Part shown: one piece after another, positions 54,958 to 64,000 of the stretch
How the letters are laid out: each line of letters begins with the position of its first letter
Numbering within the stretch: position 1 is the first letter of the stretch
From: Cryptomeria japonica
Taxonomy: Eukaryota; Streptophyta; Pinopsida; Cupressales; Cupressaceae
Assembly: GCF_030272615.1 (NCBI RefSeq)
Contig: NC_081405.1
Span: forward strand, 573,291,752 to 573,355,751
DNA: 64,000 bases
Direction: 5' to 3'
The notes under the pieces: generated by a model
The model's database searches: none
The model's input: the letters and a program-made list of their open reading frames with translations, nothing else
Told to the model about the DNA's origin: nothing
Translations under genes and position numbers: made by a program

Positions 54958-56540
54958 GTAGAGAGGACTAGTTGAAAGAGGTGCTACACATTCTTCTTAC
55001 CACACACAACCTGCTAGAGACTCCTCTGCATATCTTCAATTATTGCAGACTTGCATTTTCAAGAACGCTCTTTCACAAGTGAAAAATATCTACTCTTTCA
55101 TCACTCACAAGCGATTTGCATTTGCTATGCGCACTTCTTTTCAGAATAGTCTTATTAATTTATATGTCAAGTGCGGAGGTTTAGTGGATGATCTTAAAGT
55201 GTTTGATCACATGAGAGAATGAAACATCGTGTCATGGAACACAATTATTGTAGTATACCGAAGACATGGGTATCCTCAGGAGGTAGTAGCACTATTTCAC
55301 CAATCCAACAAAAAGGCTTCCAACCCTCTCAGTTCACATTTGCCAGCATAGTCGTAGCTTGTGCCAAGGTGGGAGCTTTAGATTAGGGTATGGACATTCA
55401 TCAAAGCATAAATTATAGACGAATTTCATCAGATGTTGTAGTTGCATCTGCTTTGGTAGGCATGTAGAGGCATAGACAATGCACCACATGTTCACTGTTC
55501 AACATAATACCTCAAAATGATGTCATCCCATTGCATTTAGTGATTGCAGCAGTATGCACAAAGTGGAATTGAAAGAAAGGTTTTCATGCAAATACGATTG
55601 GGCAGTGTAAAAGCCAAATTCGATGACTAAAACTACAATGATTGTGTGGACTGGTTTGTTGGTTCCTTATTCACACCAAATGAAACTATTTGAAAGATTT
55701 TGGAAATTTGCAACCAAATACAATTAGCAGGTGTAAAGCCCAATTCTACATCATCCTTTGTGCTCAAACGAGAATGCGAGATTTAGAACAAGTTAAGAAC
55801 ATCCTTCAAATCATATTGATTAATAGATTTTCATTGGATATTGAAGATGGAAATGCTCTGATAGAAATGCATGTAAAAGGCAGTATCACAAACTATTTAA
55901 GAGTGTTCCTCAAAGAGATGCCATCTAATGGACTGCAACATTGCCAAAAAACAATGAAATAAGTTTGTTGAAAAGGGTTTACAAACTTTCATATAAATGC
56001 AACTTGCAAGCGTAAGCCAAAATCCACCACATATGCCGACATATTTTTGGCCTTGCCAATATAGAAGCTTATGAACATCGTACGGTCATCGATCAAAGTA
56101 TAAAAGATAAAGTGAATTTTTGTCAGATATTTAACTTACAAATTCATTGGTAGATACAAGTACAAATATGGTTGCATAGACAAGGAATATGAAAGATTTT
56201 GAAACACACAAAAGGATGCCATCTGAAGGAATGGAATGACATGATTGTAGCATATGCACAGAATTGGGTTAGTTGATAGAAATTCTTTAAGAGACGTTAC
56301 CTCATGGACTGCAATGAGTGCAGTTAGTGCACAAAATATAGTTTGCAAAGGAAGCTCTTAAAATCATTGAATTAATGCATCTTGACATTATAAGCTTTGT
56401 TTGTGTTCTAAGCGGTGGATGAGAGTTGTAGATGTTTTGATCACATAAACTATAACATTTATGTAATTGATCAGTGAAACCTATGGTGGTCATGTGTACA
56501 TGTTTTTTTGGTGTTGGTGAGCTGAATTTGAAGCATGATC
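54958..56540 (+). pseudogene. Decayed pentatricopeptide repeat (PPR) gene, PLS type
   Basis: PPR proteins bind organelle RNA for editing, splicing or stability. The frame near 55030-55450 shows clear PPR repeats: SAYLQLLQTC, HKRFAF, NSLINLYVKCGGLVDD, KVFDHMRE-stop-NIVSWNTIIVVYRRH, GFQPSQFTFASIVVACAKVG, GMDIHQSI and DVVVASALVGM. Further right are WNDMIVAYAQN (near 56235), FVCVLS and ESCRCFDHINYNIYVID (56400-56480), matching late repeats and the E-domain approach. Middle repeats are scrambled by many stops and frameshifts. It is the only host-type gene remnant in the window; no organelle-targeting peptide can be judged. Confidence 0.8.
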
Positions 56541-57058
56541 ATATCCATAATTTTAGTGATAAGAAAAGATGAATAAATCTCATTAAGGAATCGCTCCCAA
56601 AGGTGTAGATGTTCTAGCATATAATCCGTAGTGTAAGAAGAGAGTTGATGATGAAATGGTTACAAAGACAAAAGATGCAGATGAAGACATGGAGGCCACC
56701 TTTACAAAATTTACATCAAGTTATTTCTTCAATGTAATGGGTTTCAAATTTCCTTTTGAAAAAGTGACTTATGTGGGTAAGTGCACCAAGATGGTGAACA
56801 AAAAGGGGGGTATAAGTGGCCACTTTTTTTTTCTTTTTCTGAAAAGAGGAAAACTTGAACTTCAAAGAGATATTTTAAGGTCATGTACTCAAAACTAGGA
56901 GTTAAGAAAAGAATAAAAATTGTAGTACTCTGAATCTAGTTTCTAAACAACTAATGTTTTTTAAAATTGAATAAGATTAAGAGGGTGAAACCTTTCACAC
57001 ATGAAAAACAGGTCTTGATTTTTTCAGAAAAACATAACATAGTTGTTTTCGTGCACTG
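56541..57058. other. Spacer left of the Copia element
   Basis: A short open frame (56656-56898, MVTKTKDADEDMEATFTKF) has no recognised motif and may be chance. It ends in the CACTG target duplication (57054-57058). Confidence 0.4.
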
Positions 57059-57951
57059 TGTAAGGAAGTAAAGTAGCGGAAACAACTTCCTACACTAACC
57101 TTGAGAGGAGGGTAATGCAAAACTTTTTCAGATTGTTACAACAGTTATAGAAAATAGAAATAGATATAATAGCATTCATACCACAACACAGTGATTTACG
57201 TGGGGAAAACCCTTTCGGGAGAAAAACCCCACACTCCAAAAGCAGCTCAATATTTTATTCAGCAATCAAAAATAGATTACAACATACTTGCAGAGCAAGC
57301 TCTTCGCAAGAGTACCACTAATCAGAGATTCAGAGGCAACTCAATAGCCATAAGACTCTTACACACAACCTCTATCTCACACACCTCATAAATAAGAGAT
57401 ACAATACAAGAAACCGTCAAACGGTATTACAAAACCATGGGCTAAAACCACCCAATAAGGTGTAGCCGACCTTATCTCCCTTCTAGATGCCCTATGACAT
57501 GTTAAAGCACACATCAACACGTGTCGCTCCCTTTTACAGCTCATTTATGTATTCGATACAAATTATTTTTCCTATTTCAGGAGTACAAACTTTCGGAGGC
57601 CATAACTTGAGAACTGGGTGTCCGATTGACGAACTGTTTGAAGCACCAGAAAGCTCACGAAGTGCTCTATCACCTCGTAACCCGTTGCGCCGGTTACGGC
57701 CACTTTTCAGGGTGTTTCAGAGCCTCTAAAGCCTCCAAAATTAAGTTTAAATATTTTATCGCACCCCTCCAAGATGAAAACTTTAATATCTTCAAAACTA
57801 GCTGTGACCTTGCGATGCAACTTTACTGGAATGCTTATCTAGCCAACCAGAAGCTTCAGGGAGAGTTTTACACCATTTCGTGCTCAAACAAAAACTTAAT
57901 ATAAATAGTAACCTCGCATAAATGTAAGGTTGAGACACCATTTTTCCAACA
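57059..57951 (-). repeat. 3' LTR of the Copia element at 57059-62973
   Basis: TGTAAGGAAGTAAAG to TTTTCCAACA, 893 bases. It includes 97 bases near 57608-57704 absent from the other LTR. TTTACGTGGGGAAAACCC is at 57196. Confidence 0.96.
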
Positions 57952-57967
57952 AATCTCCCACTTGTCG
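57952..57967 (-). promoter_or_regulatory. Polypurine tract of the same element
   Basis: Reads CGACAAGTGGGAGATT on the - strand, next to the 3' LTR. Confidence 0.88.
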
Positions 57968-58007
57968 AACACCTTGCAGGAGCGGAAGGGAATGTCAACA
58001 CAATGAA

Positions 58008-59458
58008 TCAATTGCTAGGGGCCATAAGGCCCATAGACTCTGAACACCATCTGAACTTCTCTGTGCTCACAGCCTTAGTTAAAGCATCTGCAAAATTCAT
58101 CAAAGTGTCCACCTTAACCAGCTTCACCCTACCATCTTCGACCATATCTCTAACAAAATGATACTGAACATCAATATGTTTGGTCCGGGCATGAAATGTC
58201 GGGTTCTTAGCTAGGCTAATTGCACTCTGACTGTCACAGTAAACTGTCACTGTACCTTGTTTTATCCAATATCCGAACACAGTCTCTTAAGCCAAATGGC
58301 CTCTTTCCAAGCATGAGTAGCTGCCATATACTCTGCTTCAGTAGTGGATAAAGCAACCACAGCCTGTCGCTTACTCATCCAACTAATTGCACCACCAAAC
58401 AAAGTAAACACATAAGCACTGGTGGATCTTCTGCTATCAATATCACCTGCCCAATCTGAATCCACATAACCATGGATATCAAGGGAAGTCATGTCTCCAA
58501 CTGAATTACCATGATAACACAAAGAATACTCTGAAGTACCCTTCAAATATCTGAAGACTCTTTTGACTGCATCCCAATGAACTCTACCAGGATTAGACAT
58601 ATATCTAGAAAGTACTCCCACTGCTTGGGCAATATCTGGTCTAGTACAGACCATAGCATACATCAAGCTTCCAACCGTACTCTGGTAAGGCACTTTGCTC
58701 ATGTCTTCCATCTCCAATGGGGATGTAGGACAATCTGAAACAGATAGTTTCGTTCCAACTATAAAAGGAACACTCAATGGTCTACAATTCTGCATGTTGA
58801 ACCTCTGTAATACTGAATTCACATACTTACTCTGACCTAGCCATAACTTTCTGTTCACCCTATCTCTTCTAATTTCCATCCCAAGAATGTGCTTTGCTGC
58901 ACCAAGATCTTTCATTTCAAATTTAGCAGCGAGCTGAGACTTCAGTTCTGAAATCATACCTTTCCCTTTACCAATGAATAACATATCATCAACATACAAT
59001 GCAATAAATAAGAAATGATCACCATCATATTTATAATAAACATAGTGATCTGATTTAGAATGTTCAAATCCCAAACTCAACACATATGTATCAAATTTCT
59101 GGTACCACATCCTAGGACTTTGCTTGAGGACATACAAAGATTTCTTCAACTTACAGACCAAATTACTTTTGCCTTTCACCACATAGTGCTTTGGCTGTGT
59201 CATATAAATATCTTCCTCCAAATCACCATGAAGGAAAGCAGTTTTCACATCCATTTGCTCAACCTCTAAATCATAAGTAGTAGCAATAGAAAGCAAAAAT
59301 CTAATGGACATCATTTTTGCAACAGGAGAAAATATCTCACCGTAATCAACACCCTCAACCTGAGAGTAGCCTTTTGCAACCAACCTTGCTTTATACTTCT
59401 CAATGCTTCCATCTGAACCAATCTTTTTCTTGAACACCCATTTACAACCAACAGGTTT
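58008..59458 (-). pseudogene. Copia (57059-62973): reverse transcriptase and RNase H
   Basis: RT: KPVGCKWMFKKKIGSDGSIE, ARLVAKGYSQVEGVDYGEIF, VEQMDVKTAFLHGDLEEDIY and LYVDDMLFIGKG with all catalytic Asp residues; then IRRDRVNRKLWLGQSKYVNS and VPYQSTVGSLMYAMVCTRPD. RNase H: GYVDSDWAGDIDSRRSTSAY and LSTTEAEYMAATHAWKEAIW, then a one-base deletion near 58262 and CDSQSAISLAKNPTFHARTK through ALTKAVSTEKFRWC to the stop at 58008. Only a TGA at about 59456 (KG-stop-KPVGC, likely from CGA) and the deletion break it; active-site residues are intact. Confidence 0.95.
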
Positions 59459-61198
59459 TCATCCTTTAGGCAATGGTACAAGATCCCATGTATCATTCTT
59501 TTTCAAAGCTGCCATTTCTTCCTCCATAGCAATCTTCCAGGATTCTGCATCATTCATACCTAATGCCTCTTCTACAGATTTCGGTTCATCCACACTAGTA
59601 TTCAGAGCAAAAATACATCTCCAATCATTAGGTGAATACCTTTTAGGTGGTTGTCTATGTCTTGTAGACCTTCGAACAAGCTGAGTTGGAGGTTCTTCCT
59701 CCTCTTCTGAAGATTCAGAGCTAGACGAGCTCTCCTCAACTTCTTGCCTATCTAGGGGTCTTGATTCAACTCTTTCAGGTGTAGAAGGAAGTTGAATCAC
59801 ATCTTCTTTTTTAGTCTGTTCTCGCTGCAATGTAACAGAAGGAGACTTAATTTCTCTAAAAATAACACTTCTACTGTGAATTACCTTTTGTGCAACAAGG
59901 TCCCAAAGCTTGTATCCTTTCACACCATAACTATACCCGATGAAGATACATTTCACAACCTTGTTCTCCAACTTTGTTCGCTTCTCCTTTGGCACATGTG
60001 CATATGCCTTGCAACCAAAAACTCTAAGATGTCTCAATGAAGGCTTGTGACCTGACCATGCTTCCATAGGCATTTTATCAACAAGAGCTAATGTAGGAGA
60101 CCTGTTAATCAGGTAGCAAGCAATGGCAACAGCTTCAGCCCAAAACTTTTGTTCGAGACCAGCACCACTCAACATACTCCTAGCCTTCTCCATCAGTGTC
60201 CTGTTCATTCTTTCTGCAACTCCATTCTACTGTGGAGAATACGGAGTTGTCTTCTGCCTGTTAATTCCACAGTCTTTACAGAATCTATCAAAATCATTAG
60301 AGCAAAACTCACCGCCATTATCAGTTCTCAAACATTTTATTTTCTTTCCAGTCTGCAACTCAACCATTGCTTTAAATTCTTTAAAATGACTAAAAACTTC
60401 AGATTTACTCTTTAGAAAATAAATCCATGTCCTTCTACTAAAATCATCAATAAACGAAACATAATATGTGGATTTTCCAATCGAAGAGACATCTACTGGA
60501 CCAAACACATCAGAATGGATAAGATCCAAAACACCACAAGTTTTATGAGAACTAGAGTAAAACTGAACGCGGTTTTGTTTTCCATAAATGCAATGCTCAC
60601 AGAAATCAAAGTCAAGATTACAGTCATTCAAACCTTCAACAAGGTTTTTATTTTTCAAGGTCCTTAGACCCTTTTCTCCAATGTGGCCAAGTCTCTGGTG
60701 CCATAACATAGTCTTCTCTGCAGGTAACTTTGCTTCAGACGAAAGAGCACCCTTAGGTACCCAAAAACCATTTCCATCTGCTGAAGGTGAAACCTTCAAA
60801 TCTTCCAGTGAAGTATCCGCATATTTACCTTTTATAGAAGTGCTATTACACTCAACAGTGTATGCTTCAAGCTTATACAAAGTGCCAAACCTGACACCTC
60901 TAGCAACTACCATAGCACCCTTAATCATCTTACATCCTGCTTCAGAAAAGACTACCTGCACGCCCGCATCTATCAGTTTGCTCACAGATAACAGGTTTCG
61001 TTTTAATCCAGGGATATGCAGCACACCATTAATCCTTTTTATTCTACCATCAGAAAACCTGATTCTAACTTTACCTTGACCAACAATGTCTAGATGTGAA
61101 TCATCACCCAAGTACACCTTACCTCCATTAAATCCTTCATATTCAGAAAACCAATCTCTATTGGAAGTCATATGAAAAGATGCACCTGAGTCAATTAG
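59459..61198 (-). pseudogene. Copia (57059-62973): protease and integrase
   Basis: Directly after the gag stop: LIDSGASFHMTSNRDWFSEY with the DSG active site. Then GVLHIPGLKRNLLSVSKLID, MLWHQRLGHIGEKGLRTLKN and CEHCIYGKQNRVQF (zinc-binding), and LDLIHSDVFGPVDVSSIGKS, IKCLRTDNGGEFCSNDFDRF and NGVAERMNRTLMEKARSML with all three DDE residues. A TAG at 60226-60228 replaces the second Gln of PQQNG. The C-terminal part (AWSGHKPSLRHLRVFGCKAY, VKCIFIGYSYGVKGYKLWD) is open. Confidence 0.95.
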
Positions 61199-62053
61199 CT
61201 AGGCATCATTACCTGCATGAGTCGCCAAAGCTGCAATAAATGCATCGCCATCTTCCTTGTCAGACTCAGAATCAGAATCGAACTTTTTCTTTTTCTTCTT
61301 CTTCTTTTCTTCTTTGCAGTCCTTACGGATGTGACCCGATTTACCACAGTTCCAGCAAATGACTTTGGACTTTCCAGGAGATTTCGATCTTCCTTTGGAT
61401 TTGGACTTGTCGCACTTCTCATTCTTCTTGCCTTTCTCTTTAGGTCTTCCACGAACGGTTAGGGCTTCCTTTGAACTGATGGATACCTTCCTTCGCATCT
61501 CTTCACTGAGTAGGGCACCCACCACATCTTCAGATTTCAAAACAACAAAAGTACTACCGATAGCCATAACAAGAGAATCCCACGAATCAGGCAAAGAACA
61601 AAGCAAGATCTGACATTTCTCCTCCTCGTCCATCTTAACACTGACGGATACTAATTGAGCCACCAGCATATTGAATGCTTCCAAGTGGTCTGCAATTTGT
61701 CCACCCTCTTCCATCTTCAAGGAATACAATTTCTTTCTTAAGAAAATTTGATTTAATAAAGATTTCACTTGATACATCTCACCAAGCTTAGTCCATAGCT
61801 TCTTTGCAAAGTTCTCTTCATGGACATTGATTAGAACAGAGTCTGCCAAGCACAGTTTGATTAGACCCTTGGCTTTTCGGTCCATAACATCATACTGAGC
61901 TGTCGCAGTAGGATCTGAGGGCCTTTGGACATTCGCATCAACAGCATCCCAAAGATCTCGATCTATTAGAAAATCTTCCATCTTCAGCTTCCACATCTCA
62001 AAATTACTTCCATTAAATTTCTCCACCTCTATTCTCCCTGACGAACTCGCCAT
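61199..62053 (-). CDS. Copia (57059-62973): gag, intact 284 codons
   Basis: Gag forms the particle that packages element RNA. ATG at 62053: MASSSGRIEVEKFNGSNFEM, WKLKMEDFLIDRDLWDAVDA, KLWTKLGEMYQVKSLLNQIF, LYSLKMEEGGQIADHLEAFN, CSLPDSWDSLVMAI, then a Lys/Ser-rich part and the CCHC knuckle CWNCGKSGHIRKDC followed by a Lys run. TAG at 61199-61201 ends it exactly where protease continues in the same frame (DA-stop-LIDSGAS). The usual residue there is Trp, so a TGG-to-TAG change is likely; that would make a single gag-pol frame originally. Confidence 0.93.
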   Translation of the reverse strand: MASSSGRIEVEKFNGSNFEMWKLKMEDFLIDRDLWDAVDANVQRPSDPTATAQYDVMDRKAKGLIKLCLADSVLINVHEENFAKKLWTKLGEMYQVKSLLNQIFLRKKLYSLKMEEGGQIADHLEAFNMLVAQLVSVSVKMDEEEKCQILLCSLPDSWDSLVMAIGSTFVVLKSEDVVGALLSEEMRRKVSISSKEALTVRGRPKEKGKKNEKCDKSKSKGRSKSPGKSKVICWNCGKSGHIRKDCKEEKKKKKKKKFDSDSESDKEDGDAFIAALATHAGNDA

Positions 62054-62162
62054 CTGAATATTCCTGCAACAAGATCAAAAAGTGTCTTCTGCACAAGCTC
62101 CCACTCAAATCTGGATTAGTTCAAAAAACCCAACTGCCCACAATTGAAACCAAAGGTGATCA

Positions 62163-62175
62163 GGCTCTGATACCA
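62163..62175 (-). promoter_or_regulatory. Primer binding site of the same Copia element
   Basis: TGGTATCAGAGCC on the - strand, two bases from the LTR; initiator tRNA-Met type. Confidence 0.92.
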
Positions 62176-62177
62176 CT

Positions 62178-62973
62178 TGTAAGGAAGTAAAGTAGCGGAA
62201 ACAACTTCCTACACTAACCTTGAGAGGAGGGTAATGTAAAACTTTTTCAGATTGTTACAACAGTTATAGAAAATAGAAATAGATATAATAGCATTCATAC
62301 CACAACACAGTGATTTACGTGGGGAAAACCCTTTCGGGAGAAAAACCCCACACTCCAAAAGCAGCTCAATATTTTATTCAGCAATCAAAAACAGATTACA
62401 ACATACTTGCAGAGCAAGCTCTTCGCAGGAGTACCACTAATCAGAGATTCAGAGGCAACTCAATAGCCATAAGACTCTTACACACAACCTCTATCTCACA
62501 CACCTCATAAATAAGAGATACAATACAAGAAACCGTCAAACGGTATTACAAAACCATGGACTAAAACCACCCAATAAGGTGTAGCCAACCTTATCTCCCT
62601 TCTAGGTGCCCTATGACATGTTAAAGCACACATCAACACGTGTCGCTCCCTTTTATAGCTCATTTATGTATCTGATACAAATTATTTTTCCTATTTCAGG
62701 AGTACAAACTTCCGGAGGCCATAACTTTTCAGGGCATTTCGGAGCCTCTAAAGCCTCCAAAATTAAGTTTAAATATTTTATCGCACCCCTCCAAGATGAA
62801 AACTTTAATATCTTCAAAACTAGCTGTGACCTTGCGACGCAACTTTACTGGAATGCTTATCTAGCCAACCAGAAGCTTTAGGGAGAGTTTGGCACCATTT
62901 CGTGCTCAAACGAAAACTTACTATAAATAGTAACCTCGCATAAATGCAAGGTTGAGACACCATTTTTCCAACA
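62178..62973 (-). repeat. 5' LTR of the Copia element at 57059-62973
   Basis: TGTAAGGAAGTAAAG to TTTTCCAACA, 796 bases, near-identical to the other LTR except for the 97-base deletion. Confidence 0.96.
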
Positions 62974-62978
62974 CACTG

Positions 62979-63560
62979 CACAAAATATATAGTTAGATTT
63001 AATATTTTGTGAAACCCTTTGGTAGGATGATAGGTAAGAGTGAGATTTAGAAGTTGTGTATTTTTAAAAAAAATTTCGTTGAGTATATTTTTTAATGATT
63101 TTTTGAAGTCACCACATCCTAAAAATTTGGTACCTATTCGTGCATTGGGCATAACTTGCATCAAAATAAAAAAAGTGCAAACTATTATTTTTTAAAAGTG
63201 TATAGAATCTAGTGTAGAAGAATAATATGTAATTTATTTTGAATTTGGTCAAGTATATCAAAAGTTATTTAAAAATTGGTAGACATATGTCTGTGATGAC
63301 TATCAAGGCACTGATAAACAAAATTAAAGTTTACTATGCTAATGTTGTTCAAAAATAGAAAAGTTTATATGGTCAGAAAACTAAGAAGATGTGTGAGATT
63401 ATGGTGGTAATTTTAGAGATACTCACTTGATCATTTGTAAACTAATGACATTGAAGTTGAAAAATCATATTGGACAATGAAAAAAATTATAAAGGGACAA
63501 AAATGGGGTGAAAATGGGCTTGCAATCCTTAGGGTCATTTTCCAACTCTCTTACCAAGCC
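62979..63560. other. Right flank, no gene seen
   Basis: AT-rich sequence without a recognisable coding frame, RNA gene or element edge. It continues the DNA left of 57054. Confidence 0.5.
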
Positions 63561-63680
63561 AAAACCCGCACGGGTTTTGAAAAACAAAAAGTACTATTTG
63601 CAGTTCTACATAACCTGTATGGGTTATGTAGAACTAAAACCATTATTTTGTGTTTCACAAAACTTGTACGGGTTATGAAA
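63561..63680. repeat. Cluster of three palindromes around a CCCGTACGGG-like core
   Basis: 63561-63578 AAAACCCGCACGGGTTTT; 63602-63635, 14-bp perfect arms starting AGTTCTACATAACC around TGTATG; 63653-63680, TTTCA and TGAAA arms around ACTTGTACGGGTT. The three share the core and are spaced about 40-55 bases apart. Confidence 0.75.
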
Positions 63681-63714
63681 ATATAATAATGTATGCTTGT
63701 AAACTTAACATTTA

Positions 63715-64000
63715 CTACACATATGTATAGACATACATATATAATATGTTTTTATGTATGTATATATGCATATCTATAGTTATATAGATATATATTTGTA
63801 TACATGCATGTATCTCTTCTTTTTCTCTCTCTCTCATCTTCCTTCCCCATCACTGTCTTTGTCTATTCTGAGCCCTAATTATCCTCCTTGATTTCTATCT
63901 CTCCTCTCTCCCCCTCACACTTCTCTCTCTGTCGATTCTCTCACCCTTTTCTCTTTCTCGTTCTCTCTCTACCTCATGTCTCTCACCCTCTCCTCCTTCT
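63715..64000. repeat. Low complexity: TA-rich then CT-rich
   Basis: TATGTATA/TATATA-type sequence to about 63815, then TCTCTC and CCTCTCTCTC-type pyrimidine-rich sequence to the window end. No gene seen. Confidence 0.8.

Larger units (their letters stand above)
57059..62973 (-). mobile_element. Copia retrotransposon, 5.9 kb, nearly intact
   Basis: Perfect duplication CACTG at 57054-57058 and 62974-62978. LTRs 57059-57951 (3') and 62178-62973 (5'), primer binding site 62163-62175, polypurine tract next to 57951. The gag-pol reading frame, 62053 down to 58008 (about 1350 codons), has only three stops and one frameshift. The LTRs are almost identical apart from one 97-base indel, so this is the youngest insertion here. 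The motifs are most like the Tork/Tnt1 side of Copia (tentative). Confidence 0.97.

Noticed and set aside
60588-61079. 163-residue frame on the + strand
   Set aside because: Antisense shadow of the intact protease/integrase frame of the Copia element.
61199-61201. Programmed readthrough at the gag/protease TAG of the young Copia element
   Set aside because: Copia elements usually have one gag-pol frame with Trp here, and two further stops downstream show ordinary decay; kept only as a remote option.

Overview
This looks like nuclear DNA of a seed plant with a large, repeat-filled genome. A gymnosperm is my best guess, but it is an inference from the style of the repeats: nested LTR elements with long (0.8-1.5 kb) LTRs, decayed coding regions and spliced plant-type sequence. 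No intact host gene is visible. About 90% of the window is transposable elements inserted into one another, plus one broken host-type PPR gene.

Layout, left to right. (1) 1-10952: the 3' part of a Ty3/gypsy element of the Tat type on the + strand: pol with RT, RNase H, a second RNase H and integrase (to 3594), then a 5.9-kb repeat-rich region, a polypurine tract and a 1.46-kb LTR. Between pol and the LTR lies an antisense gene (9079 down to 4976) with its own TATA box, a first exon, a ~2-kb intron and a second exon encoding a plant mobile domain (PMD). The intron also holds a solo Copia LTR. (2) 10953-52786: a head-to-tail array of three copies of one non-autonomous gypsy family, called family W here because its primer binding site fits tRNA-Trp. 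The copies carry gag and a protease-like domain but no RT, RNase H or integrase. Copies W-A and W-B share one LTR; W-B and W-C meet LTR-to-LTR with only seven bases between the TG/CA ends. W-A is interrupted by the Tat element and by a 7.7-kb LINE on the - strand (11999-19670, duplication TCCTAAACAA). W-B is interrupted by a 7.2-kb Copia element on the - strand (23639-30835, duplication TAGTA). W-C is interrupted by a 2.4-kb non-coding LTR element (39594-42014, duplication AAACC) and, 56 bases further on, by a 6.9-kb Copia element on the + strand (42071-49008). (3) 52787-57058: AT-rich DNA with an unrecognised ORF and a decayed PPR gene (about 54958-56540). (4) 57059-62973: a nearly intact, young-looking Copia element on the - strand (duplication CACTG). 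(5) 62974-64000: low-complexity DNA with a cluster of small palindromes.

How the parts relate: nothing forms a pathway. The elements record a history. Family W came first as a multimer, then each copy was hit by other elements, and most coding frames decayed mainly through TAG and TGA stops, as expected for C-to-T change at methylated sites. The points most worth a second look are the intron-bearing antisense PMD gene inside the Tat element, the multimeric W array with its 2-LTR-type junction, and the extra reading frame at the 3' end of the LINE.
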